Assembly (NCBI GenBank): GCA_963971305.1
Contig: OZ020307.1
Location: 60,509,702-60,573,701 of the forward strand
DNA length: 64,000 nt
Reading direction: 5' to 3'
Source: Arcuatula senhousia
Lineage: Eukaryota > Mollusca > Bivalvia > Mytilida > Mytilidae
Below the pieces are notes generated by a model. The model did not search any database. It was given only the letters and a program-made list of their open reading frames with translations, and was not told the origin of the DNA. Position numbers and translations under genes: made by a program. The first letter of the stretch is position 1, and every line of letters starts with the position of its first letter. Shown here piece after piece: positions 1 through 10,918 of this stretch.

Positions 1-479
1 TATGTTTTAGAACTGGTTTTCGGACAGATGTAGAGAAAGTTTTTTTTAAAGAGATTCATGACCTCAACTGTACGTTGTGTGTTAATATTTGTTATGCAGA
101 TACTTAACTAAAATTATGTTGTGTGTTGCCATTGTTAATTGTTAATCTTTTATTTTTTGGTGTAATCTGAAGAAAAAGAATCCAGTTATCTACAAGTTAA
201 TTGTGAAATAAAAATGCAGATTCTTATAAAAAATCAGTTTTATATATTTGAACGAGTTGTTTGTAAACTTTCTCGTTTATTATTGAGTTTTTAGATTTAT
301 TGAACTGCAATCTATGAAGATGTTAAAAGGTTTGACTCGTTTTTATGAACATAGATGTCATTTTTATGAGTGGTTACTCGTGTAAAAAAAAGCCATATAT
401 CCCTCCTTCTTCCAGAAATACATGGTAACGTATACAAAATAAACGCTATTTTGTAGATAATATCTTTCAAATTAAATGG
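1..479. other. No gene seen; left part of duplication A
   Basis: AT-rich sequence matched in copy B from 50704. I see no coding signal, splice-consistent exon or recognised repeat. Confidence 0.6.
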
Positions 480-860
480 AAATTATTAACAATCACAAAT
501 CTGTCATATACTCCTTCAGGCTCTCAGTTGATCTTGACAACTAAGACATATTTCCTCCTTAGACAATGTTGTAGCTGTGTAAGTGGTGCTTTTGCTGGTA
601 CAATCAACCCTTAATGTAATTGTCAAGCAGTCAATCTAGTGTTTCTTGCACACAATGTTATTTGGTGCTTTGTCTGCAGGTACAACAACATATATGTCGT
701 GTAAGGTGGGCAGTGGTTTTGCATTGCATCAGCGTTGTTACATATAGATGTTGCTTTAGTGCTCATTGAGCTCTTCAATGAACTGATTCGTTTCAAAATC
801 AATGACCTTACAGCTTGAACCCACTCTGTCAAAGCTTCAGTTTCTCTCTCCTATTTTTTC
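480..860 (-). mobile_element. Penelope-like element relic, N-terminal part of polyprotein
   Basis: Read on the minus strand this encodes a stretch containing TEWVQAVRSLILKRISSLKS, then a tyrosine/threonine-rich segment that precedes the reverse transcriptase core in this family. The same segment occurs near 39561-40091 and 15559-15800. The reading frame is interrupted, so this is a decayed fragment. Assignment to Penelope-like elements rests on the overall motif series across the fragments in this window and is tentative at family level. The equivalent in copy B is at 51183-51560. Confidence 0.6.
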
Positions 861-861
861 T

Positions 862-1140
862 TGGCCCGTGGTTCGGTCCTCGTCAGGGGTAAAAAACTCA
901 TGGACCGATTTTCCGACTCTCTCTTGACACCATTTGCGAGGATGGTCTCAGGAAACGATGCACGTCCTTCGGAAGGGACAAAAATGGTTGTCTCGTGTAA
1001 AGGGAGAGTAATACTCTGTGCACGTTAAAGACCTCTTTGTAGAGTTGGATAATAGTAGGCTAAATACTCGCAAACTGCAAACTTGAGAGGGATTTATAGA
1101 AGCACTTAGCTTGTTTCCCGATCCAGTATAAATAAATATG
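862..1140. repeat. SINE-like dispersed repeat (copy A)
   Basis: A GC-richer block than its surroundings, with a 'ctcgtcagggg' motif near its start and 'ctctgtgcacgttaaa' near 1015. It resembles conserved short interspersed elements of invertebrates. I see no clear tRNA-like head or poly-A tail. It is repeated at about 51563-51860 in copy B. Confidence 0.35.
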
Positions 1141-1299
1141 TTTTAACTAACTAATCAATTGCAACTTCAGATTGTTGGATCGAATTCTGGTTTGTAATTT
1201 ACAAAAACGGGACTTCCCCACCTCTATGAAATTTTTTTTTTTTTAGTTACCTGCTTGTCCATACTGGGATTATTTCAATATAATAAGATTTTTGACGAA

Positions 1300-1784
1300 T
1301 AAATGATTTTTTGTCTGATAAACAAACACATTTCTATGTTTACAGAAATTTGTATCTTCTATTTCCTATTGACATGCTAGATAAAAAGGGGAAACTTGAC
1401 AATATTATTTCATTTGTAAACTTCCATGCTCTATCGCTTCCTTGCAGTATACAACATCGATCACTAGTCAAAGACCGTTTCATGTTGCCTAATCGACTTT
1501 CGGTGGGTAATATTAATACTTCCCACCTGAATGTAATTAGCTTTGTATCTTACTTTACGAAGGCCGGTGGTTTTCCTCGGGTTGCCCGGTTTCCTCCACC
1601 ATTAAAACTGACCGCCCTACATGACCCAGGTGTGTCGATAAAGGGCGTTGACAACATTACACATATACACATTTGCTTACTGTATTTTTGTGATAATTAT
1701 TGTGACGCTCTCGACATTTGTTCTCCCACGCATTTTGAAAAAAAGTATCGCTACATACATACATTACCGCAAAGTCCATGAAAG
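1300..1784. other. Unrecognised repeat block with a long open frame
   Basis: A 156-codon open frame on the plus strand and its counterpart in copy B (52034-52447) are largely the same. The protein has no recognised domain. The minus strand has a GGAGGAAACCGG-type motif that I associate with repeats in molluscs. Copy B has small length changes in the frame, so coding constraint is not evident. Treated as repeat sequence rather than a gene. Confidence 0.35.
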
Positions 1785-2665
1785 AAGCAGAGTTACTAAT
1801 TGAGTATCTGAATGTCAAAAGTCTGGATGGGCAGAGACGAAACAAGTAAACACCAAAAAAGAACGGGACAAAAACAGACAAGATGTAAAACATGGAAACA
1901 CAAAAATCACTGAATATCAATCAACGTCGAGAACGCCAGTCGTAGAGAGAGTGAACTCAGGTGCCCTGGAATCGTAAGCCGTTCCTGCTTGCTATAACTC
2001 ACCCGTCGCGTTGCCAACAGTAAATTCAGTGTGTCAAATCCAGTAAAGAAAGACAAGAAAAGTATAACAAATCAGCACTCATCTGACAGATCGAAATCCC
2101 TTATTTGTTTATAAGCGCATGATGCCTTCTAAAACAATTCTTCTGTGAAGACGGCAACCGAGGAGCAACGTAATCCTGTGTGAGCAATTTTTGTGTCAGA
2201 CGTGACGCTCTGCTAGGGAAATCGAAGTAAGTCCCACATGCTTTGGAGTAACGAATCAATGTGATACGTAAACTCCGTAAGCTGGTGCGGACGGAATGTT
2301 GCTACACAAGAAGGGAAAATTGACGAATGGAGAGTTGAGATCGTCCCTTTTTATAGCGTTTTGTTGAAAGTTTTTTTCGTGAGAGTCAATTTCAAGATGA
2401 AATCTAAATATTAAGCAGACTTTCTAGAATCCACTGTGTCCATTATCTCAAGTTTCTGGGGGGATATTTGAGATGTAGAAAGTCGAGAATTGATTATTGA
2501 AAAGAAAATCATTAATATAACACAACGTGAGGTAAAAAAAGAGAGAGCTAGTCTACGATCTTTTTTGTCTATAAGAGATTGTAAGAAGTCTGCTTTATAT
2601 AAATGAAGAAAAAATCAGCTAACAAAGGTGCACAATTATTGCCTATTGTTTGCTGAAAAACACAT
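1785..2665 (-). mobile_element. Penelope-like element relic, RT C-terminal half and 3' tail
   Basis: The minus strand reads, with frame breaks, through a region matching NFPIVNFPFLCS, AYGVYVSQLIRYYRACG, then LTQKLLTQGY and KYGISISQM as preserved better at 16304-16726. Low coordinates (1785-2045) are the non-coding tail that follows this coding end in every copy here. Several stops and shifts make it non-functional. Counterpart: 52485-53385. Confidence 0.65.
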
Positions 2666-2925
2666 AGGATTTTGCTTTGTCTTCAATTTGATTGGCAGCG
2701 CGACGGGTGTGCTATAGCAGACAGAAACTGCTTACTCTGTCGAAGCATTCGAGTTTACTCTTGTTACGACTTGAGTTCGGGTTGTTGATTTCTGGTCGAT
2801 TGATTTTGTGTTTCTTCGTGGTGTTCTTGTTCATTTTAACTGGTTTGTCATTGCCTTTCGGACTTTTGACACTTGAATGCCCCATTGGTGCCTCTTTTCT
2901 CATTCGAAGGCCCTATAAGTTTCGT
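2666..2925 (+). mobile_element. Penelope-like element 3' tail, plus orientation
   Basis: This is the inverted counterpart of the tail at 1785-2045: a 'gcgacgggtgtgctatagca' block, then a 'ttactctt' block, ending in a 'cggacttttgac' block. The same tail recurs at 3266-3545, 12946-13215, 16021-16300 (minus), 22665-22915 (minus), 53386-53635 and 59860-60140. It lies head to head with the minus-strand relic before it. Confidence 0.6.
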
Positions 2926-3265
2926 GCATCCCGTTTACTACGTTTCTAAAACGTGGTGAACCGGCTATTAACGTAACGAACCGTACAGACACGTAGTGGA
3001 AACCAGCTATATACATTGACATACCTGGGCATAAACGTGACTTGTCCCGTTTGAATTGATTGTACAACGCAAACGTGACTAAAAATATGCGTACCAATTA
3101 AGTACTACAACGTGTTAAAACGTTGTTAAAACGAATTAAAACCCATTAAAAGCGTAATGAAAACCTAGTACAAGCGTAGCGAATGCAAACCAACAGGTTT
3201 TACTACGGTTCCCTAAGTACTTTCAGCTTTCACTAGGTGTTAGTACGATTCATTACGTTTTATGA
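2926..3265. repeat. Degenerate AAACGTA-type short-motif array (copy A, first)
   Basis: Irregularly spaced variants of 'aaacgta', 'aaaacgt' and 'acctagta' recur every 10-20 bases. The motif returns at 4480-4815 and in copy B at 53640-54000. No open frame or known family is recognised. The spacing is not strictly periodic. Confidence 0.5.
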
Positions 3266-3545
3266 TACGTTTTAATATTGAAAGAACAATCATGAATTGG
3301 TTTCGACTGAAGTTCGCGCTGTTGATTGATACTCAGTTATTTTTGTGTTTTCGTGTTTTACATGTTGTCTTTTTTTTCCGTTCTTGTTGGTGTCTACTGG
3401 TTTTGTCTCTGCCCTTTCGAACTTTTGGCATCGATTACCCCAAAGGTACCTCTGCTTTTTGGTAAATTACGGAATATTGATGCAGGAACACATTTTGCAG
3501 ATGATGCTGTTTTTGCTTCAGTAAACCCGGAGCCAGAGATCTGAG
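3266..3545 (+). mobile_element. Penelope-like element 3' tail, plus orientation
   Basis: Carries the same block order as the tail at 2666-2925, beginning with a 'gaattggtttcgactgaagt' block and running to a 'ggtacctctgctttt' block. No coding content. Counterpart: 54000-54270. Confidence 0.55.
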
Positions 3546-4154
3546 GATATAGTTTCTTAAAAGACTTTTTGCGTGCTTGGAAATGTTCAGGATGATTACG
3601 GCTAGACTGACACCAAGACTTGACAAGATAAACGCATTGTTAGGATAAGCACTGGCAGTTGGTCTGAACGAAGCTATTACTTTTTGTCTCTGGTGAGTAC
3701 TGAATATACTAAATGCGCATCATGCATAGTAGCAATATTTATTGCCTGGAACTTTTTTCTGTTTTTTGTTTATTTCTAACATCCGTGATGATTAACACTG
3801 CTGATGGAGTTTTAATTCCTCGAGGTTAGACCCCTCCGGTATTAACATTTATGTGATGAAAATCACATCAAACCTAAAAAATATCCGTGTAAATATTTAC
3901 ATTGTTAAAACTATTAGCTTCTCCCTACCACAGGCGAAGGTTGATCTCAGTTATGATAAATTATTACGTTTGATGTTACCGGTCCACGTCTTCTCGGGTT
4001 GGGTAGGTAGGTAATGTTTTATGAAGCCAAAAATTCATATGTAAAAGCTTCAAAAAATGAAAAAAGAAGTGTATTATGAAGAATCATCATATTACATTAA
4101 AAATGTATGGGAATAAAAAAGAAAAATTGGAAATATAATATCTTGATACAAAAT
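3546..4154. other. No gene seen
   Basis: AT-rich sequence shared with copy B (about 54275-54890). No coding or repeat structure recognised. Confidence 0.5.
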
Positions 4155-5328
4155 TTGGGGTAGGACCAATTTTTCTGAGTAGGTAGGCTACATCAAACCA
4201 AACATTTGGTATTTTGGCCTTATGAAATACTCCTGACAGGAAATCAAATTAAAAGGAGATGTTTACCTCTAAATACATGACACTAAAAGAAATTAAGATA
4301 AGTGTTGACATGCGATAGTGTTAAACTTATCTAATACGCAGTATAAATGTACGAGAATTTGAACGCTGTTATAATTTACATTCAATTATCTATAAGTCCA
4401 ACACTTCCTCTTCTAGAAAAGCATGATTAGAAATTGAAATGATAATTTTTTTTTGAAAGAGGAGAAACTCAAAATGGCGCAGCTTAACGTAGAAACACGT
4501 AGTACTACTCAGTTAAAAGTTGCACAAATCAGTCAAGACCGCATCAATCAGTACTAAAACGTACCTCATACCTAGTACTTCGTGACAAATCCTAGTAATA
4601 CCCGATTAAGCGTACCAAATACGTAACAAAACGTACTAAAACCTACCGAAACGGCTAATGTTAAAGCTGGCTCTACTTAGTAAAACGTAAAAAAACGTAG
4701 GAAAACCATAGCATATACCTAGTTAAACGTAGAAACCGAAAACCATTACAATAAATTACATAAAACGTTGCGTAATTAAACGTAGTAAAACGGGATACCC
4801 GAAACGTGACAGTATGACTTGGCATCATATCTATTGATGTCAACATTATCAATGTGTCCCTTCACGTATTAGGGTTAATAAAAAAAAAGATAAAAACAAT
4901 CATTTTAACACTGACAGTTGAAATGCACAGTCTTAAATGTTCGACCAACGTATTGATTCAAACATGTATTTTCAAATCTTATTTCGGAATTATATATCCG
5001 TGAATGTTTGTCCCACAGAGAAATAATTACAAAAAGTTTTTGTTAACATTTCTCCTATAATTTAAGTTTTTACTTATATGCGAGCGTAGCGAGCTCTCTA
5101 ATGTAGAAAGTATGCCAAATTGCACGAGACTCAAAATACTATGGAAGAAAAATTGTTCTCACCGGAAACATTCGATTTTCGGAAGTTTTCGAAAATGTCT
5201 GCGCGTGCTGAAAAATTGCGGGAAATAGTAATACATCGTCCCAAATTATCTCGTCCCAGGCATTATTCGAAATTTTCAATGGAATTATCTACGCGAGCTT
5301 CTAAGGCAATGTCTTTCTCATATTAATG
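4155..5328. other. Copy A-only block with second AAACGTA array
   Basis: Copy B joins directly from the base equivalent to about 4154 to the base equivalent to about 5329, sharing only a few bases at the junction. This is therefore an insertion in A or a deletion in B. The middle (4480-4815) is a second array of AAACGTA-like motifs. A 68-codon open frame at 5120-5326 has no recognised domain and is probably chance. Confidence 0.7.
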
Positions 5329-5900
5329 CTTATTGCACAAGGCATTTTTTAAACAGAATTATTTCTATAATACAAAATTTTATGACTCTCAAGGTCTATG
5401 TTTGTTTATAATTATCAGATTCTAAACTTGATTGGAATATTCAAGTTAAGAAGAGTAGTCATATCATTCACAGTATTATAACAATGAAAGCACAACGATG
5501 TACCAACGGGGCAGTAAAATGTTGTTGATCCCAAAAGTAAAAAAACTCGGATTACATAAAACCATTTCAAAAACAAACTGTAGAAAAAAAATCAAATTTC
5601 AACCAGCAACGTAAATCTTGCCATGTTGGATTACTTGGGTCTGCTGTTAGGCTAGGATCTGGTCAACAAGTTTTGGGGCTGAGTCGAATACATTTTGTTG
5701 TGCGATGGAACGGATCTAAAAAAGACACAGATGAAGTATGAAGTATATAATTAAACTGAAACATGTGCTTTCAATACTTTTAAAATATGACATTTATATT
5801 ATATAATTAATATATATTTATATGCAAGTCATTTATTTCACATTACCATTTAAATGGACCGTTTAGTAAAATTTCATTGTTGTCTTTATTTGCATTTTAC
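5329..5900. other. No gene seen
   Basis: AT-rich sequence downstream of the FLYWCH relic, shared with copy B near 54890-55461. No feature recognised. Confidence 0.5.
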
Positions 5901-6194
5901 CTCTTTTGCAATCTTCACAGCAGTAAGGATACCGGGCTGTGACGCATTCTGGTGAGTCTTTTGAGTCTTAAGGTATCACCACGTTGTACCACTGTGACGG
6001 GGCATGTCACGTTCTTGTTGTGTACGCTACAGCGCCATTGTGTGGAGCTGGTGTTCTGTCTGTTTACTGTCAACGTGTAGCCGTGACTAGAAACCAATAT
6101 TCTTTTTCCCCGTTAAGTACCAGTATCTACCAATGTGACGATTTCTTCGGCTTATAGTGTTGAAAAGTGTTCTATTGGATCTTCTTCGATAGAT
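5901..6194 (-). pseudogene. FLYWCH-type zinc-finger exon, inactivated copy (A)
   Basis: On the minus strand this matches the open exon at 55462-55756. It keeps the core with GYTLTVNRQNTSSTQWRC and a following HNKNVTC, the aromatic/Cys pattern of a FLYWCH zinc finger. It is dead: one base is missing relative to B shortly after the second cysteine, which shifts the frame before the histidine pair. Two in-frame stops lie upstream, one in the EHF-like acidic lead and one just before the finger. The splice acceptor and donor positions are kept. FLYWCH domains bind DNA and are common in mollusc and transposon-derived genes. Confidence 0.6.
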
Positions 6195-6289
6195 CTACAA
6201 AGATATAATAAAAAAATGTTAAAAAGAATGCTAACAGAACAAAAAAAATGTTAAAAACAATGCTAACAGAACAAAGAAACGAAAGGTAA

Positions 6290-7520
6290 CGTATAATACA
6301 GCTTATTTAGCTCTACAAAAGTCTCCATAGGATGAAAGTTGCCAGATGAATCCCTTATAGGGTTATGGTCCCTAATATAATGTTTTTGGCCTATGGAAGA
6401 AAATAAAGGTAATAACAAAACTACCGAACTTGAATGATCAATCTCATTGTCTAGAGAAAATGACAAAAACGAATCAGTAATACCGGAGAATCGGTGGATC
6501 GCAATGGTCCTGACTTGGTACAGGCATTTCAAACGAAATGGTGGGTTAAACCAGGTTTTATGGCGCCAAACCTCCCTCTTCCATTGCGATCTTAGGATCC
6601 GGTAATGACCACAGAACACAACACAGTTGTGAGACACAATAGGGATATTAAGGTGATCATCGCAGTACAGCAGACCTGTGAAACACTAATTAACACAATT
6701 AACTATCATATTTTTTAAGTAAATTATGAACTTTTCTACTAGTGACTTATAACTATAAAACTATAGCAGGTTATTATAAAGAGAAGCTGTTGCTTGCTTA
6801 AATGTTCAGCTAATTTAGCTGTACAAAAGTCTACATGATATCAAAGTTGTCAGACGACCCCTTATAGGGGTAACGACCCCTAAATTAACGTTATTCATTT
6901 TTGGCCTATAGAATGAAAATTATAACAGATAGAGAAAAGCTGTTGCTTGCTTTAATGTATAGTTTATTTTGCTCTACAAAAGTCTCCAATGGTCGAAGTT
7001 GTCAGATGATCCCTTATAGGGTCAATGGTCCCGTAAATAAGTTTTTGTTTTGTTTTGGGCCTACAGAATGAAACTTTAGTAGATAGAGAAAAGCTGTTGC
7101 TTGCTTAAAAGTTCAGCTTATTTAGCTTTACAAAAATCTTAATAGTGTTTAAGTTGTTTACATCCCCATAATAAGGGTTTTTTTCATGTTTTTGGTTTAT
7201 AGAATGAAAACTATTGCAGATAGAGAAAAGTTGTTTCTTGCTTGAATATCCAGCTAATTTAGCTCTACAAAAGTCGCCATAGGGATAATGTTGTCAGATG
7301 ACACTTTATAGCGGTTACAGCCCATAAAATATTTTTTTTTTCATATTTTTGGCTTAAAGAATGAAAACTATTGCAGATAGAGGAAGCTGTTGCTTGCTTA
7401 ACTGTTGAGCTCATTAAGCTCTACAAAAGTCTTCATAATGTTGAGATTGGTAGATGGTCTCTTAAATGCTCTTCAAAGGTCTTAATAAGGTTGACATCAA
7501 GACCAGGTGAGCGATTCAGG
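6290..7520 (+). repeat. Decayed tandem repeat array with 'agctctacaaaagtc' units
   Basis: Units of roughly 130-160 bases begin with 'agctctacaaaagtc' variants at about 6310, 6818, 6969, 7126, 7260 and 7418. They share 'ccccttatagggg', 'ggcctatagaatgaaaac' and 'agaaaagctgttgcttgct' blocks. The array is interrupted by a Penelope-like fragment at about 6415-6745. It is also present in copy B (55850-56890), with solitary units at 18255-18540 and 49400-49470. Confidence 0.7.
6415..6745 (-). mobile_element. Penelope-like element 3' fragment inside tandem array
   Basis: Inverted relative to the fragment at 8190-8560, with which it shares 'ggatcctaagatcgcaatgg' and 'aaatgcctgtaccaagtcag'. It includes the last coding residues (reading LVEKF-like, then KDMV) and the 3' non-coding region. 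Decayed. Counterpart in copy B at about 55970-56290. Confidence 0.55.
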
Positions 7521-7527
7521 CTCCTCG

Positions 7528-8034
7528 GAGCCTCTTGTTCAGTTAAATTTACAATACCCCAGTTTTCACAACCATACAACAAAATAGGCTTTAAAATACA
7601 ATGATCAAATAAGTGAAGATAAATTTAAACATTTGAGCTAGCAGATTATAAATCACTATACATTTTAAAACATGCCTTCATACTTTTCTGATAAAGTTTT
7701 TTTTTTTTGCTTCATTAAATTTCCTTAACACATTCAATTAAGTTGTTTCCAATGTGGAAACTGTCTTTTATAACTTTTCCATTATTATTGAAAATTATGA
7801 CTTCAGATTTAGTAAACTTAATTTCTAGGCACCATTCTCTACAGTACTCATTCAATAAATACAAATTACTTTTGAGGCCATTTTTTGTGTCAGAAAGGAG
7901 CACCAAATCGTCTGCATATAGCAAACACAGAATCTTTTTATTGTCTATCAATATACTGTCTGTCTTTTCCTCTAACTCAATAGGTAAATCATTAGAAAAA
8001 AATCGAACAGGTTGGGTCTAAGAACATCGCCTTG
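7528..8034 (-). mobile_element. Non-LTR retrotransposon reverse-transcriptase relic
   Basis: The minus strand encodes, with one frame break, a GRQGDVL-like motif near 8030. This is followed by CLLYADDLVLLSDTKNGL with the YADD catalytic box of non-LTR reverse transcriptases. Further on comes a region ending in an LLYGCENWGI-like motif near 7560. The order and spacing fit the palm/thumb part of a LINE polyprotein. Both ends are cut abruptly: at 8034 it abuts a Penelope-like fragment, and at about 7528 it abuts the tandem array. Absent from copy B. Confidence 0.8.
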
Positions 8035-8570
8035 TCTTCCCCTACTTTTGAAGAGAAAGTGACAGAACTTGCACACATTTCACAGTTTTTTTTTATCAGA
8101 CACCGATTACTTCGTGACCGACTTTTGGAACAGTGCTATAAGAAAAAAAGTCTCACACGATCTCTAAAAAAGTTTTTTCTTCGTTATCAGCTACTAGTAG
8201 AAAAGTTCAAAATTGAGTTAAAAGATATGGTGGTTAATTGTTTTAATTAGTGTTAGACTGATCTGCTGTACTGAGATGATCACCTCAATATCCCTATTGT
8301 GTCTCACAACTATGTTGTGTTCTATGGTCATTACCGGATCCTAAGATCGCAATGGAAGAGGGAGGTTTGACGCCATAAAATCGGTTTAACCCACCATTTC
8401 GTTTGAAATGCCTGTACCAAGTCAGGACCATTGCAATCCACAAATTCTCCGTTATGACTGATTCGTTTTTGTCATTTTCTCTGGACTATGAGATCGATCA
8501 TTCAAGTTCGGTAGTTTTGTTATTACCTTTATTGTTAGTTTATCTCCAACCTTTACACATAACGTGTCTT
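8035..8570 (+). mobile_element. Penelope-like element 3' fragment
   Basis: The plus strand begins with FFIRHRLLRDRLLEQCYKKK, then LTRSLKKFFLRYQLLVEKF, which is the end of the Penelope-like coding region also seen (minus) at 23752-24234. It continues into the shared 3' non-coding region. Truncated at the left where it meets the LINE relic. Confidence 0.65.
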
Positions 8571-8649
8571 TGAAAAAGATAGATTTTATGATATTATAAA
8601 ATTTGCTATTAATGTTCTTCAGTAAAAGTTTGATTCTAAACCCAGCCTC

Positions 8650-8830
8650 AAAGATAAACATGTTCATTATAATGCTTAAATAATAGGTTTCAGAGGATCA
8701 CTTTAACTTACTGTTTGGTCCAGGCTGTAGTCCAACCAATGGATAAACATGGTCATTTTTATACTTTAATTTATAGGTAACCGAGGATCACTTGGACTTA
8801 CTGTTTGGTCCAGGCTGTAGTCCAACCAAT
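8650..8830 (+). repeat. 90-bp tandem duplication of intron end plus exon start
   Basis: The segment from 'gataaacatg' through the splice acceptor and the first half of the EF-hand exon occurs twice with a 90-base offset ('gaggatca' at 8693 and 8783). The second copy leads into the full exon. The first copy stops at 'ccaaccaatgga'. The first copy also has a possible 'ag' acceptor. Confidence 0.75.
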
Positions 8831-10918
8831 GCATTTGATGCTATAGACATCGATGGAAGTGGAAGTGTAAGATATCTTAAAATTTCTATCAATAAACAAT
8901 GGACTGGAATAAAACTTGTTATCAGATAAACATATCACTAATGCGCGTGAAATTGAATAACTGTTATTTAATCGATAAATATGTCCTTGTTTAAGTTGTT
9001 TACGTTAATGACAAAAATGAAGAATGCAATTATGAAGAAGAGGTCTCTGATTTGGTAAAAACAACTTTCAGTATTTAGAAAATTTATAGGTAACAGGGTC
9101 GAACAATTGCAAATTATTAGATATGAAATATATTATGACCTGCTAGATTTATTAGAAGCTTGTTTAAGAAAATAATAAGATGTGGAATAAGTGTACGCGA
9201 CACAGCTTACAAAACAAGCGACAATTAAGAAAACCACAACGGACAACCACCAGAAGCTTTCAACGAGGCCAGTTGGCACTGTTCTTCGTTCTGAAATTGG
9301 CCCATGGTCTAAATAAAATGCATACAAGTCAAATGAAGACCTATAATAGTCATATAATCCCATTTTATTTACTTTTTTAGCTATCATACTCTGAAATTCT
9401 GAACTTCATTGAAGAACTAGGTGTTTCTGTACAAGAGAAATATATAGGAACTAAAAGGTCAGAAGTGACGAACTTTGGGAACTACTTGCACACAATATTC
9501 GGAGGTTTGAGTCAAAACATGGCAAGAATGTATATGGCGGTATGTATTACAGTCAAACCTGTCTTATGGAGCACCAGTATATTGCAAAACACTGCCTATA
9601 AATGGCATCTAAAAATATCCTTAATATGAACATAAGAACAAAAATGAACCTGTATATGAAGGGCATCTGCTTATAAAGGGCATGATTTTGTCGTTCCATG
9701 GATGCCATTTATATACAGGTTTGCCTGTAAGTTCGATCGCTTCTTTCGGTATCTTTAAAAATATTATAAGTAAGAGCCTTCTATTTACTATGCATTTAGA
9801 GAATTCAAAACAAAGATGTTTAAAGGGGGAATTGAATGTCGTAAGTCCGGAAAGGTCAACACAATGTCGATAGACATTAAATCAACACCTCCTCCCCCAA
9901 AAAACCCCAGATTAAATCATCAATAAAACACAAAACAAACCACAAAAACAGATTAAAGCATCAAAACCAAGAAACAATATTACAATTAAGTGGCTATTAG
10001 AAACACGAACTAATGACGAAACAGAATTGAACTCTAATGCTCCGGAAATTGTTGAATTCAAAATGTTGTAAACAATAAAAAAAACACAATCCAAAGCTAC
10101 AACCCAGTAATATTGTCTATTACGAGGACCCAAAACATTTGGAATGAAATAAAGTAGTCATTTCAATTTGCTGATAGCTTAATTTTATGCTTTGATAACT
10201 GTTACATGCCATTTTATATTTTAGCCCTCAGATGTAGATCGCACCATTGGTATCAACACCTGGTATATAACGACTCTTGATTTTGTGTTGGAAAAGAAGA
10301 TCGAGAATTTATTATTGATGTAGGTACAAGCGGACTACAGTGTTACACGTTTACTTAAGTGTAAAAATGTTATGGAATTTCTTACATTTCTCATTTCAAG
10401 ATATCGTTTTATAAAGTTATTAACAATTAAACTGAACTAGAAAGATACAAATAAAGATTGCAATGTTCCTGATTTGATACAGGTACTTCTTCAGAAACGG
10501 TGACTTAAAAATCATTTGTGGCGCTAGATCTCAGTTTAATTTATTGTGCTTTGGAATACGATTTATTGTGATTTCATTTATCCCAATGTAACCGTAATCG
10601 GGTATTTTAAAGGTGCTTGTTGATTCTCTCGTCATTATTATTTGAAAAAAACACAAATCAGGTAACTCCAAAGGATGTTTTTGTTTGTTACGATGATTTA
10701 TAATAATTTATGTTAACTGGATAATAAATTTTACAAGTTTTACTATCCTATTTCTTTAATAGCAAGGTAAAAGGTCCACTCAGGCCTTTCTCAGGAACCA
10801 TGTGCTCAACAATAATCCGGAAAAGCTGTCACAAGCCGAGATCCAGTCCAGAGCTATACCAACAGGACCGAGTTTGTCTAAGGAGCAGATCGAAAAAATT
10901 CTTGTGGTTGGCCGTTGA
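8777..10918 (+). pseudogene. EF-hand protein gene, 3' exons, copy A (frameshifted)
   Basis: Four consecutive exons fit GT-AG rules and phase 0 throughout: 8777-8866 (30 codons), 9381-9539 (53 codons), 10225-10319 and 10763-10918 (ending TGA). The first two join to give DIDGSGSLSYSE, a complete 12-residue calcium-binding EF-hand loop with D, D, S, S, S and E in the usual positions. The third exon is one base shorter than in copy B (95 against 96). This breaks the frame after WYITTLDFVLEK and runs into TAG across the donor. The last exon keeps RSTQAF and PTGPSLSKEQIEK. No start exon is found upstream, where LINE and Penelope debris lie. The family beyond the EF-hand is not recognised. A putative sequence error in the one base cannot be excluded. 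Confidence 0.7.
9165..9355 (-). repeat. Dispersed ~190-bp repeat with hydrophobic open frame
   Basis: The minus strand has an uninterrupted frame with a hydrophobic stretch (WWLSVVVFLIVACFVSCVAY) bounded by aromatic residues. It occurs again at 60963-61157, where the frame is also uninterrupted, and in part at 36245-36300. Its right half is at the deletion junction in copy B (56912-57005). The source element is not recognised. Confidence 0.5.

Noticed and set aside
6263..6637. 124-codon minus-strand frame, and 55804-56178
   Set aside because: Spans the Penelope-like 3' non-coding region and the tandem array; the same DNA is in other orientations elsewhere with stops.
9682..10133. Short frames in the intron of the EF-hand gene
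   Set aside because: Not conserved in copy B and not in phase with the flanking exons.
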